Part shown: positions 35,602-43,281 of the stretch, one piece after another
Position numbering within the stretch: position 1 is the stretch's first letter
Layout of the letters: each line of letters begins with the position of its first letter
Assembly: GCA_020354665.1 (NCBI GenBank)
Contig: CP070653.1
Span: 2,805,439 to 2,869,438, forward strand
DNA: 64,000 nt
Reading direction: 5' to 3'
Source of the DNA: Burkholderiales bacterium
Lineage (GTDB): Bacteria; Pseudomonadota; Gammaproteobacteria; Burkholderiales; Burkholderiaceae_C
Position numbers and translations under genes: made by a program
Notes under the pieces: model-generated
The model's database searches: none
The model's input: the letters and a program-made list of their open reading frames with translations, nothing else
What the model was told of the DNA's origin: nothing

Positions 35602-37023
35602 CTACAGGGCGAAGATCTTGCCCGGGTTCATGATGTTCTTCGGGTCGAGCGCGAGCTTGACGCTGCGCATCAGCGCGATCGCCCCCGGACCCGCCTCGTC
35701 GACGAGGTACGGCATCTTGTGCAGACCGATGCCGTGCTCTCCCGAGCAGGTGCCCGACAAGCGCAGTGCGCGCCGTACCATCTTCACGTTCAGCTCCTCG
35801 ACCTTCGCGCGCTCAACTTCGTCGTCGGGGTCCATCAGGTACGAGAGGTGGAAGTTGCCATCGCCCACGTGCCCGACGATCCAGTACGGGATACCCGAAG
35901 CCTCCGCCTCGGCGACCGACTCGTTGATGCTTTCGGCGAGGCGCGAGATCGGCACGCAGGTGTCGGTGCTCTGACAACGGCAGCCCGGACGCGTCTGCAG
36001 CGCGGCAAAGTAGGCTTGGTGGCGCGCCGTCCAAAGCCGTGTGCGCTCCTCAGGCGTGCGCGCCCACTCGAAGTCGGCCCCGTCGTGCTCCTTGGCGATC
36101 GCCTGCACGACCGCGGCCTGCTCGGCCACGCCCGCTTCGCTGCCGTGGAACTCCATCAGCAGCATCGGCGCTTCGCGCAGGGACAGCTTGGAGTGCAGAT
36201 TCACGGCACGGATCGCGTTGGCGTCAAGCAGCTCGCAGCGTGCGATCGGCACGCCCATCTGGATGATCGTAATCGTCGTCTGCACCGCAGCGTCGATGCT
36301 CGGGAAGAAGCAGATCGCCGCGCTCACCGCCTCGGGCAGCGGGTAGAGCCTGAGCGTGATCTCGGTGATCACGCCCAGCGTGCCCTCGCTGCCGACAAAC
36401 AACCGCGTCAAGTCGTAGCCGGCGCTCGACTTCTTGGCCCGCGTACCGGTGCGTACCACCTCGCCGCTCGCGGTGACCACCGTCAGGCCGAGCACGTTCT
36501 CCTTCATCGTGCCGTAGCGCACCGCATTCGTGCCCGACGCACGCGTCGCCGCCATGCCACCGATCGTCGCATTGGCGCCAGGGTCGATCGGAAAGAACAG
36601 CCCGGTGTCGCGGATCTCGCGGTTGAGCTGCTCGCGCGTCACGCCCGCCTCGATGGTGGCGGTCAGGTCCTCGGCATGGGTGACCACGACGCGGTTCATG
36701 CGCGACAGGTCGACGCTTACGCCACCCTGCACCGCGAGCAGGTGGCCCTCAAGCGACGAACCGATGCCGAACGGAATCACCGGGACGGCATGCTGGTCGG
36801 CGAGCCGAACCACCGCCGCGACGTCGTCGGTACTCTCGCAGAAGATCACCGCCTCCGGCGGCACCGCCTCGTACACTGACTCGCCGCGGCCATGCTGCTC
36901 GCGCACCGCGCGTGCCAGCGACAAGCGCTCGCCGAATCGCTCGCGCAGCGCATCGATCATGCCCGCAGGCACCGGTCGCGGATTGATCGTCGGCTGGTTC
37001 GGTATGGGGTCGGGAGCGTTCAT
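35602..37023 (-). CDS. FAD-binding D-lactate dehydrogenase/GlcD-like oxidase
   Basis: The 473-residue flavoprotein has a BBE/vanillyl-alcohol-oxidase FAD domain: IPFGIGSSLEGHLLAVQGGVSVDLSRMNRV, GLFFPIDPGANATIGGMAATRASGTNAVRYGTMKENVLGLTVV and SSAGYDLTRLFVGSEGTLGVITEITLRLYPLP. The C-terminal half has IVGHVGDGNFHLSY and GTCSGEHGIGLHKMPYL with the metal/substrate histidines. These match mitochondrial-type D-lactate dehydrogenase (LDHD) and glycolate oxidase GlcD. The physiological 2-hydroxyacid is not decidable. Its stop is 10 bases from the methyltransferase start, suggesting an operon. Confidence 0.88.
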   Translation of the reverse strand: MNAPDPIPNQPTINPRPVPAGMIDALRERFGERLSLARAVREQHGRGESVYEAVPPEAVIFCESTDDVAAVVRLADQHAVPVIPFGIGSSLEGHLLAVQGGVSVDLSRMNRVVVTHAEDLTATIEAGVTREQLNREIRDTGLFFPIDPGANATIGGMAATRASGTNAVRYGTMKENVLGLTVVTASGEVVRTGTRAKKSSAGYDLTRLFVGSEGTLGVITEITLRLYPLPEAVSAAICFFPSIDAAVQTTITIIQMGVPIARCELLDANAIRAVNLHSKLSLREAPMLLMEFHGSEAGVAEQAAVVQAIAKEHDGADFEWARTPEERTRLWTARHQAYFAALQTRPGCRCQSTDTCVPISRLAESINESVAEAEASGIPYWIVGHVGDGNFHLSYLMDPDDEVERAKVEELNVKMVRRALRLSGTCSGEHGIGLHKMPYLVDEAGPGAIALMRSVKLALDPKNIMNPGKIFAL

Positions 37024-37117
37024 GCAGGCCTCCTGCGCCGTCGGCTCGGAACCATTCTAGGGTGTGCGCCGGCCGCGCTGCCCGACGCGGGGTGCCGTTG
37101 GCGAATAACATCCGGGC

Positions 37118-37693
37118 ATGGCCAACCGACTGACGCAAATCGCTACACGTACCGGTGACGACGGCACGACCGGACTCGGCGACGGCACGCGCGTGCCGAA
37201 GGACCACCTGCGTGTGCAGGCGATGGGCGACGTCGACGAGCTCAATTCGACGATCGGCGTGCTGCTGGCCGAACCGCTGCCTGACGACGTGCGCGAATTG
37301 CTGGTGGCGATCCAGCACGAGCTGTTCGACCTCGGCGGCGAGTTGTCGATTCCGGGATATGAGTTGCTCCGAGCTGAAGCGGTGCTGCGGCTCGACGAGG
37401 CGCTCGCCCGCTACAACGGCCAGTTGCCGAAGCTCGCCGAGTTCATTCTGCCGGCCGGCACGCGCAGCGCAGCGATCGCACATGTCGCGCGCACGGTCGC
37501 GCGACGGGCCGAGCGCGCGCTCGTCACGCTGGCGGCAACTGAGCCGGTCAATGTTGCACCGCGCCAGTACCTCAACCGACTGTCGGATCTGATGTTTGTG
37601 CTCGCTCGCGTGCTCAACCGCGCGAACCTCGACGGCAAGGGCGGCGACGACGTTTATTGGCGCAGCAAACGCCTGCAACGCACAAGCGACTGA
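37118..37693 (+). CDS. PduO-type cob(I)alamin adenosyltransferase
   Basis: The 191-residue protein begins with RLTQIATRTGDDGTTGLGDGTRVPKDHLRVQAMGDVDELNSTIGVLLA, the N-terminal ATP-binding motif of the PduO/MMAB family. It then has LFDLGGELSIPGY and FILPAGTRSAAIAHVARTVARRAERALVTL, and ends YLNRLSDLMFVLARVLNR, all family blocks. It converts cob(I)alamin to adenosylcobalamin with ATP. It is alone here, divergent from the FAD oxidase. I see no cobalamin riboswitch upstream. Confidence 0.93.
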   Translation: MANRLTQIATRTGDDGTTGLGDGTRVPKDHLRVQAMGDVDELNSTIGVLLAEPLPDDVRELLVAIQHELFDLGGELSIPGYELLRAEAVLRLDEALARYNGQLPKLAEFILPAGTRSAAIAHVARTVARRAERALVTLAATEPVNVAPRQYLNRLSDLMFVLARVLNRANLDGKGGDDVYWRSKRLQRTSD

Positions 37694-37842
37694 CGCTGAC
37701 GCTCACGCGCGACAGAGCCCGCACCGCCGCGGTGCGTTGCGTGATGCGAACCACGGCCACCCGGCGTGGGGGGTCTCGTCACATTGACTCACAACGTTTA
37801 CGGCCGCACGCTTGTCGCTATCAGGACAGATGCTGCGTACCG

Positions 37843-38226
37843 ATGAAGGAGCTGCTTGTCACCCTCGAGACGATGAACTCGCCGCAGCTGGCGATGGCCC
37901 TCGTGTTCATTGCCGGCTACGGGCTGGCACTCGGCAGATTGGTCGAAGGCCGGGCGCGCGTGTGGAGTGCGGTCATGGCGATAAGCGCCGCGGCTGGATT
38001 TGTTTCACAGGCGGCCGACTGGGTGCCCGCAGTGATGCTGGTTGCACTGGTGTTCGCGCTTATCGCGGCGCTGATCGCGGCGTCGTGGACCCTCACCGCA
38101 TTCGTTGAACTGTCGCGGCGCGTGTCGCGGTTCAATGCGCACGCGGCTCCAGCGGCCGCGCGGGTGACAGCGCCGGTCCTCGTGGTAGCTCAGTCACCGG
38201 CGGCCGCGGCGCGAACCGTCTGGTGA
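37843..38226 (+). CDS. Hypothetical membrane protein with two to three helices
   Basis: The 127-residue protein has hydrophobic stretches LAMALVFIAGYGLALGRL, VWSAVMAISAAAGFVSQAADWVPAVMLVALVFALIAALIAASWTLTAFVEL, and a basic/Ala-rich cytosolic tail. Two or three membrane spans are likely. The ATG at 37843 is chosen because it begins the conserved-looking hydrophobic part; the longer frame from 37657 overlaps the cobalamin enzyme gene. No ribosome site of strength is visible (AAGGAG occurs just inside the coding region). I do not recognise a family. Confidence 0.5.
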   Translation: MKELLVTLETMNSPQLAMALVFIAGYGLALGRLVEGRARVWSAVMAISAAAGFVSQAADWVPAVMLVALVFALIAALIAASWTLTAFVELSRRVSRFNAHAAPAAARVTAPVLVVAQSPAAAARTVW

Positions 38227-38265
38227 ATGTGGCGCGCCCGCGATGTGCGCAGCCGCCGGACTGCG

Positions 38266-38934
38266 TCAGCCGACGAGGAGCGGGTGCTGCGCGACCCACT
38301 GCACCGCAGAACCCGCCGGCGCGCGCTGCAGCTTCATATTGACCAGCTGCCGTTCGTCCGCGCCAAGCCGACGGTAGATCATGTCGCCGGCGTTGCCCGG
38401 ATCGCCGGCGACGAACAGCTGAGAGGTCAGTTCGCCGAACGCCGGATGCCGTAGCTTCACGTGGATGTGCGGCGTGCGCCCCGGATACGGGACCGGCCGG
38501 ATCGTCCGGAAGCGGTATGCGCCGCGCCTGTCGCTGCGCGTGGCGCCGAAGCCCTGGAAGCCTTCGTCGACCTGTGCGCCGCCGCCGCGCGGATGCCGGT
38601 AGCTGGAAAAGGCATCGCACTGCCAGATCTCGATTTCCGCGTCATCGACGATGCGGTCGTCGGCATCAACGACGATGCCGAATAGGTCGAGGTGTTCTCC
38701 GGCAGCTCGGGCGAGTGTCCGCGTGCGGCTGCTACCAACCATCACCGTGGTCAGGTCGGCGTCCCAGTCAAGGCTGCGGGCGCGATAGTCCAGCGGCGGG
38801 TAGAAAGGCCCTTCGGTCATCGCGGGCAACGCGCGCCGCGACGAAGCGAGCGCGGGAAATGCCAGCACAGCCACCGCCGCGATGCTGCCCCCAAGAACCC
38901 GGCGGCGGGCGATCGATCGGGTCTGGGGCTTCAT
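38266..38934 (-). CDS. Tat-exported intradiol ring-cleavage dioxygenase-like protein
   Basis: The 222-residue protein has a twin-arginine-type signal (SIARRRVLGGSIAAVAVLAFPALA). The mature part has the intradiol dioxygenase core: ALPAMTEGPFYPP, LFGIVVDADDRIVDDAEIEIWQCDAFSSYRHPRGG with a tyrosine ligand, and then RTPHIHVKLRHPAF with two histidine ligands (H-x-H). A second tyrosine ligand should be YRFRTIRPVPYPG. These 2His-2Tyr ligands bind Fe(III) in protocatechuate/catechol dioxygenases. Exported members of this family are of unknown substrate. It has its own promoter region, 39 bases from the membrane gene stop (convergent). Confidence 0.85.
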   Translation of the reverse strand: MKPQTRSIARRRVLGGSIAAVAVLAFPALASSRRALPAMTEGPFYPPLDYRARSLDWDADLTTVMVGSSRTRTLARAAGEHLDLFGIVVDADDRIVDDAEIEIWQCDAFSSYRHPRGGGAQVDEGFQGFGATRSDRRGAYRFRTIRPVPYPGRTPHIHVKLRHPAFGELTSQLFVAGDPGNAGDMIYRRLGADERQLVNMKLQRAPAGSAVQWVAQHPLLVG

Positions 38935-38982
38935 CGGGGTTTCGAGTCCAGCGACGCGCTCGAGTTCATCCCAGCGGCGGGT

Positions 38983-40107
38983 TCAGCGCTTGTTGCGCCG
39001 CGCCTTTACAGCCTCGCTCAGCGATTCGAGCAACTCGACCGAGTCGTCCCAGCCGAGGCAAGGATCGGTGATGCTCTTCCCGTACTCGAGCTGCGCCGGG
39101 TCATCCTTGCCCGGCGAAAACTTCTGCGTGCCACCGTGCAGGTGGCTTTCGACCATCACGCCGAAGATGCAGCACGTCCCCGTGGCGAGCTGCGAAGCGA
39201 CGTCGCGCGCGACCTCGACTTGCCGGTGGTATTGCTTACCCGAGTTGGCGTGGCTGAAGTCGATCATCAGTCGGCAGTCGAGTCCGGCCACCTCGATCTC
39301 CCGGCATGCCGCCGCGACGCTCGTGGCGTCGTAGTTGGGTACCTTGCCGCCGCGCAGGATCACGTGGCAGTCCTTGTTGCCCTTGGTCGAGACGATCGCT
39401 ACCTGCCCGTTCTTGTGAACCGACAGGAAATGGTGTGACCGCGCGGCCGCCTGGATCGCGTCGATCGCGATCCGCAGATTGCCGTCGGTGCCATTCTTGA
39501 AGCCGATCGGCGCGGACAAGCCGGAGGCCAGCTCGCGGTGCACCTGGCTTTCGGTTGTGCGCGCGCCGATCGCACCCCAGCTGATCAAATCGCCGATGTA
39601 CTGCGGACTGATCACGTCAAGAAACTCGCTGGCCGCGGGCATCCCGATGCGATTGATGTCCACCAGCAGCTGCCGCGCGATGCGCAGCCCCTCGTGGATG
39701 CGGTAGCTCTCGTCAAGGTACGGGTCGTTGATTAACCCCTTCCAACCCACTGTCGTGCGCGGCTTCTCGAAGTAGACGCGCATGACGATCTCGAGCGTGT
39801 GCGCGTACTTGTCGCGCTGGGCCTTCAGTCGCCGCGCGTACTCGAGTGCGGCTGCCGGATCGTGGATCGAGCACGGACCGATCACCACCAGCAGTCGGTC
39901 GTCGTCGTTGTTCATCAACTGTCGGATCGTCGAGCGCGTACGGCCGATCAGCTTTTCCACCGGGGTGCCGGCGATCGGGAAGAACTTGATCAGGTGCTCC
40001 GGCGGCGGTAGCGGGCTCACGTCGCGGATGCGCTGGTCGTCGGTTTCGCTGGTCTTCTCGGCCAGCGCGTACCAACCCTCCGGCGTGCTGGCGGACTTGG
40101 CGTTCAT
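38983..40107 (-). CDS. aroG: 3-deoxy-7-phosphoheptulonate (DAHP) synthase, AroG/F/H type
   Basis: The 374-residue protein is a type I-alpha DAHP synthase, the first enzyme of the shikimate pathway (phosphoenolpyruvate plus erythrose 4-phosphate). Visible motifs are LLVVIGPCSIHDPAAALEYARRL, YFEKPRTTVGWKGLINDP, GFKNGTDGN, DCHVILRGGKVPNYDA, MIDFSHANSGKQYHRQ (metal-ligand histidine) and SITDPCLGWDDS. Which aromatic amino acid inhibits it cannot be read off. Upstream lies a leader peptide with a terminator/antiterminator, so expression is probably controlled by attenuation. The gene symbol is a family label; aroF or aroH are equally possible. Confidence 0.93.
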   Translation of the reverse strand: MNAKSASTPEGWYALAEKTSETDDQRIRDVSPLPPPEHLIKFFPIAGTPVEKLIGRTRSTIRQLMNNDDDRLLVVIGPCSIHDPAAALEYARRLKAQRDKYAHTLEIVMRVYFEKPRTTVGWKGLINDPYLDESYRIHEGLRIARQLLVDINRIGMPAASEFLDVISPQYIGDLISWGAIGARTTESQVHRELASGLSAPIGFKNGTDGNLRIAIDAIQAAARSHHFLSVHKNGQVAIVSTKGNKDCHVILRGGKVPNYDATSVAAACREIEVAGLDCRLMIDFSHANSGKQYHRQVEVARDVASQLATGTCCIFGVMVESHLHGGTQKFSPGKDDPAQLEYGKSITDPCLGWDDSVELLESLSEAVKARRNKR

Positions 40108-40146
40108 CGAGCGGCTCCTGAATTCGTGATGGGGATCGATGTGGAC

Positions 40147-40176
40147 AAGAAAAAACCGCCGGTGCTGCCGGCGGTT
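40147..40176 (-). terminator. Rho-independent terminator-type hairpin with U-tail before aroG
   Basis: On the minus strand AACCGCCGG (40176-40168), loop CAGCA, CCGGCGGTT (40162-40154) form a perfect 9-bp stem, and the RNA continues TTTTTTCTT. The stem flanks can extend by AAG/CTT. This is a strong intrinsic terminator. It lies 39 bases upstream of the aroG start codon, downstream of an aromatic-rich leader ORF; it may also end tldD transcripts. Confidence 0.8.
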
Positions 40177-40238
40177 CTTGGAGGTTCTTTGCGCTGCTGC
40201 TCTCGTCGCTTACGCCTTGCCCTCTCCTGCCGCCGGTG
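40154..40238 (-). promoter_or_regulatory. Attenuator region with alternative antiterminator/terminator pairing
   Basis: Read on the minus strand, segment 2 CACCGGCGG (40238-40230, within leader codons 17-20), segment 3 AACCGCCGG (40176-40168) and segment 4 CCGGCGGTT (40162-40154) occur in order. Segment 3 can pair with segment 2 (antiterminator) or segment 4 (terminator). Segments 2 and 4 are a 10-base direct repeat (plus strand CCGCCGGTGC at 40230-40239 and 40156-40165). A ribosome stalled early in the aromatic codons would leave segment 2 free; one reaching the stop codon would cover it. Inference. Confidence 0.65.
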
Positions 40239-40287
40239 CGGTAGAGAACCAAAAGTAGGCGAACAAGAAAGTGACATGCCCACGCAT
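40210..40287 (-). CDS. Aromatic-rich leader peptide of the DAHP synthase gene
   Basis: A 25-codon ORF begins at ATG 40287 and ends at TAA 40210. Residues 7-14 are F-L-F-A-Y-F-W-F: four Phe (7, 9, 12, 14), one Tyr (11), one Trp (13), six aromatics in eight residues. The ORF is followed by a terminator and then aroG in the same orientation, 102 bases from leader stop to aroG start. This is the layout of amino-acid attenuator leaders such as pheA or trp. The ribosome site is poor (TTCCGCCTC before ATG), so initiation may be weak or leaderless. The ORF is far too short for an ordinary protein call. Confidence 0.65.
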   Translation of the reverse strand: MRGHVTFLFAYFWFSTAPAAGEGKA

Positions 40288-40346
40288 GAGGCGGAATGTA
40301 ACACGCCACCCCGAGCAACCGCCAGCCAGAATGCGGCCCAGCAACA

Positions 40347-41810
40347 TCACGCCGTCCCGCCGACCGTCAGCCCGTCGATGCGCAGCGTTGGCTGCCCGAC
40401 ACCAACGGGGACGCTCTGCCCTTCCTTGCCGCACGTGCCCACGCCGGTGTCGAGCTGCAAGTCGTTTCCAATCATCGCGACACGCGTCAGCACGTCGGGG
40501 CCGTTGCCGATCAGCGTCGCGCCCTTCACGGGGTACTGGATACGGCCGTTCTCGATCCAGAACGCTTCGCTGGCCGAGAACACGAACTTGCCGCTGGTGA
40601 TGTCGACCTGGCCGCCGCCGAAGTTCGTCGCGTACAGACCGCGCTTGACGCTGGCGACGATCTCGTCCTTCGTCTTGTCGCCGGCGAGCATGTAGGTGTT
40701 GGTCATGCGCGGCATCGGCACGTGCGCGTAGCTCTCGCGCCGGCCGTTGCCAGTGGGCCCGACCCTCGTCAGGCGCGCGTTGAGCGTGTCCTGCATGTAG
40801 CCCTTGAGCACGCCGTCCTCGATCAGCACGTTACGCTGCGTCGCGCATCCCTCGTCGTCGACGTTGAGCGAGCCGCGACGGTCAGCGATCGTGCCGTCGT
40901 CGAGCACAGTCACGCCCTTGGCCGCGACGCGCTGGCCGATCCGGCCGGAAAACGCGCTCGAGCCCTTGCGATTGAAGTCGCCCTCCAGCCCGTGGCCGAC
41001 TGCCTCGTGCAACAACACGCCCGGCCAGCCCGGGCCGAGCACCACTGTCATCTCGCCGGCGGGCGCCGGCCGCGACTCCAGATTGGTGAGCGCGGCATTG
41101 ACCGCCTGGTCGACGTAGCTCGCGATGATCGTGTCGTGGAAGTAACCCAGGCCGAAGCGTCCGCCACCACCGCCGGTGCCGACCTCGCGCCGCCCGGCCT
41201 GTTCGGCAATCACGGTCACCGAGAGGCGTACGAGTGGCCGCACGTCGGCGGCGAGCAGGCCGTCGGCGCGTGCGACCATCACGACGTCGTACTCCGAGGC
41301 CAGGCCGGCCATCACCTGGACGATGCGCGGGTCGCGCGCGCGGGCGAGTTTTTCGACTTTCTCGAGCAGCGCCACCTTCTGCCCGCTGTCGAGCGTGGCG
41401 ATCGGATCGGTTGGTGCATAGAGGGTCCGGCTGCCCGCCACGCGCGGCTTGGCGCCTAGTCGAACGCGGCGGCTCTGACCCGCCGCGGCGATCGTGCGCA
41501 CCGTGCGCGCCGCGTCGAACAGCGCGGCTTCGGAGATGTCGTCGGAGTAGGCGAACGCGGTCTTCTCGCCGGTCACCGCGCGCACGCCGACGCCCTGGTC
41601 GATGCCGAAGCTGCCGCTCTTGACGATGCCCTCCTCGAGGCTCCAGCCTTCGGTGCGCGTGTATTGGAAGTACAGGTCTGCGTCGTCGATGCGGTGTTCG
41701 CCGTTGGTGGTGAGCGCGCGCGCGAGCGCCGTCTCGTCGACGCCGTATGGCTCGAGCAAAAGCGACCGCGCGGTCGTCAGGCGTTCGAGGGTGGGTTCGC
41801 GCGAGATCAT
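40347..41810 (-). CDS. tldD: TldD metalloprotease
   Basis: The 487-residue protein has the zinc motif HEAVGHGLEGDF (HExxxH), GRIGQRVAAKGVTVLDDGTIADRRGSLNVDDEG, and the C-terminal TNTYMLAGDKTKDEIVASVKRGLYATNFGGGQVDITSGKF. TldD acts with TldE (PmbA) to degrade unfolded peptides, process microcin B17 and degrade the CcdA antitoxin in E. coli; the partner gene is not in the window. It is followed downstream (leftward) by the aroG leader region. The start ATG at 41810 has AAGGAA before it. Confidence 0.95.
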   Translation of the reverse strand: MISREPTLERLTTARSLLLEPYGVDETALARALTTNGEHRIDDADLYFQYTRTEGWSLEEGIVKSGSFGIDQGVGVRAVTGEKTAFAYSDDISEAALFDAARTVRTIAAAGQSRRVRLGAKPRVAGSRTLYAPTDPIATLDSGQKVALLEKVEKLARARDPRIVQVMAGLASEYDVVMVARADGLLAADVRPLVRLSVTVIAEQAGRREVGTGGGGGRFGLGYFHDTIIASYVDQAVNAALTNLESRPAPAGEMTVVLGPGWPGVLLHEAVGHGLEGDFNRKGSSAFSGRIGQRVAAKGVTVLDDGTIADRRGSLNVDDEGCATQRNVLIEDGVLKGYMQDTLNARLTRVGPTGNGRRESYAHVPMPRMTNTYMLAGDKTKDEIVASVKRGLYATNFGGGQVDITSGKFVFSASEAFWIENGRIQYPVKGATLIGNGPDVLTRVAMIGNDLQLDTGVGTCGKEGQSVPVGVGQPTLRIDGLTVGGTA

Positions 41811-41922
41811 GGCGGTTCCTTGGTGCTGTCCCGGCCGATTCTAGAAGTCGCGCCGGCGCTCGCGGGCGGCAGGGTTTCGCGCAGTCCGGATCGGCCCGGC
41901 GCGCACGCGTGGCATGGCGCCG

Positions 41923-42834
41923 CTAGCGCGGCGATGGGCCGCCCTGCTTGTGCGCGAGTGCGCGCTCGTAGAGCGCATTGCGCGGCGCGCCGGTGAGTTC
42001 GGCCGCGAGCGCAACGGCCTGCTTCAGCGGCAGTTCGCGCAGCAGCACGCCGAGCACGCACTCTGCCTCGTCGGCCTGCAGGGAGGGCGGCGCTTGCGCC
42101 GCGTGCAGCACGACGACGTACTCACCCCGCAATCGGTGCGCATCAGCCGCGAGCCACGCCGGCGCCTGCGCGGCGCTCAGGGTGACTACTTCCTCGAACT
42201 GCTTGGTCAATTCGCGCGCGAGCGTCAGCGTGCGTTCGGGACACGCTTGCGCGAGTGCCTTGAGCAACGCCGCGATGCGGTGTGGCGCCTCGAAAATGAC
42301 CTGCGTGTTCTGGGAATGCGCCAGCGTCTCCAGCGCGGCGCCGCGGGCCGCGCCGCGCGACGGCAAGAACGCCACAAAGCACGCCGGTGCGTGGCTGGCA
42401 TCGCCGGCGACGCTCAGTGCCGCCATCGCAGCGCTCGCACCGGGCACTGGAACGCAACGGTGCCCGGCGGCCCGGACCGCCGCGACGAGTGCTGCGCCGG
42501 GGTCGGATATCGCCGGCGTGCCCGCGTCGCAGAGCAAGGCGACGCGCTCGCCGCGGGCGAGTCGGTCGATCACCGTCTTGGCTGCCATGCGCTCGTTGTG
42601 CTCGTGGACGGCGAGCAGCGGCTTGTCGAGGCCGAGGTGCCGCAGCAGCCCGGCACTGACGCGCGTGTCTTCGCAGGCCACTGCGTCGGCCAGCGCGAGC
42701 ACGTGGATTGCGCGCAGCGTCAGGTCGGCGAGGTTGCCGATCGGTGTGGCCACCACGTACAGCGCGCCTGCCGGATACTGTTGCGCGCCGGCTGCGGCGG
42801 CGGCCGCGGCGAGCAAGGAGGAGGATGTGGTCAC
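41923..42834 (-). CDS. rsmI: 16S rRNA (cytidine1402-2'-O)-methyltransferase RsmI
   Basis: The enzyme is about 303 residues from the GTG at 42834 (or 312 from another GTG at 42861; neither has a good ribosome site). It has GALYVVATPIGNLADLTLRAIHVLALADAVACEDTRVSAGLL, the SAM/tetrapyrrole methylase opening, LLCDAGTPAISDPGAALV, and VPVPGASAAMAALSVAG. RsmI methylates C1402 with RsmH. It runs opposite to yraN, and the two 5' ends overlap by a few bases. The E. coli cluster yraL-lpoA-yraN-diaA-dolP has the same members. Confidence 0.92.
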   Translation of the reverse strand: MTTSSSLLAAAAAAAGAQQYPAGALYVVATPIGNLADLTLRAIHVLALADAVACEDTRVSAGLLRHLGLDKPLLAVHEHNERMAAKTVIDRLARGERVALLCDAGTPAISDPGAALVAAVRAAGHRCVPVPGASAAMAALSVAGDASHAPACFVAFLPSRGAARGAALETLAHSQNTQVIFEAPHRIAALLKALAQACPERTLTLARELTKQFEEVVTLSAAQAPAWLAADAHRLRGEYVVVLHAAQAPPSLQADEAECVLGVLLRELPLKQAVALAAELTGAPRNALYERALAHKQGGPSPR

Positions 42835-43225
42835 GGCAGGAACCCCGGGGCGCACCGGCACGAAGGCGGCGGGCGACGCTGCCGAGGCGCACGCGCTCGT
42901 TCATCTGCAACGCCAAGGGCTCGTGCTGGTGCGGCGCAATTATCGGGTGGCCCGTGGGCCGCACGCGCGCGGTGGCGAGATCGACCTGATCATGCGCGAC
43001 CGTGACGGCACGCTCGTCTTCGTCGAGGTGCGCCACCGGCGCAGCAGCGAGCACGGGGGCGCGGCCGCGACCATCAGTGCGTCCAAGCAGGCGCGTGTCG
43101 TGTTTGCCGCGCAGTGCTTCCTGCAAGCGCTGGGCGGCAATCCGCCGCCGTGCCGGTTCGACGCTGTTGCCGTCGATGGCGAGCGCGTCGAGTGGCTGCG
43201 AGCGGCCTTCGACAGCGGGGCTTAA
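42827..43225 (+). CDS. yraN: YraN/UPF0102 endonuclease-like protein
   Basis: The 132-residue protein has GRTGTKAAGDAAEAHALVHLQRQGLVLVRRNYRVARGPHARGGEIDLIMRDRDGTLVFVEVRHRRSS. The G-x-x-A-E-x-x-A-x-x-x-L, NYR, G-E-I-D-L-I, V-F-V-E-V-(K/R) pattern is the YraN PD-(D/E)XK-like fold; here the last motif residue is R rather than the usual K (VEVRHR), as in most family members. GTG 42827 has AAGGAGG before it. It overlaps the divergent rsmI start. Function in E. coli is unclear. Confidence 0.88.
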   Translation: MVTAGTPGRTGTKAAGDAAEAHALVHLQRQGLVLVRRNYRVARGPHARGGEIDLIMRDRDGTLVFVEVRHRRSSEHGGAAATISASKQARVVFAAQCFLQALGGNPPPCRFDAVAVDGERVEWLRAAFDSGA

Positions 43226-43281
43226 TCGCGCGCCGGTGGAGTGAACCGAACGTTCACAGCGCTGTCTTATGATCGTCGACC

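Noticed and set aside
35434-36879. Plus-strand open frame of 481 codons opposite the FAD dehydrogenase
   Set aside because: The minus strand has clear FAD-binding motifs; the plus-strand product is His/Arg-rich without domain.
37657-37842. Longer start for the membrane protein at 37843
   Set aside because: The extension overlaps the cobalamin adenosyltransferase gene and its first 60 residues are Arg/Thr-rich with no similarity to a membrane protein.
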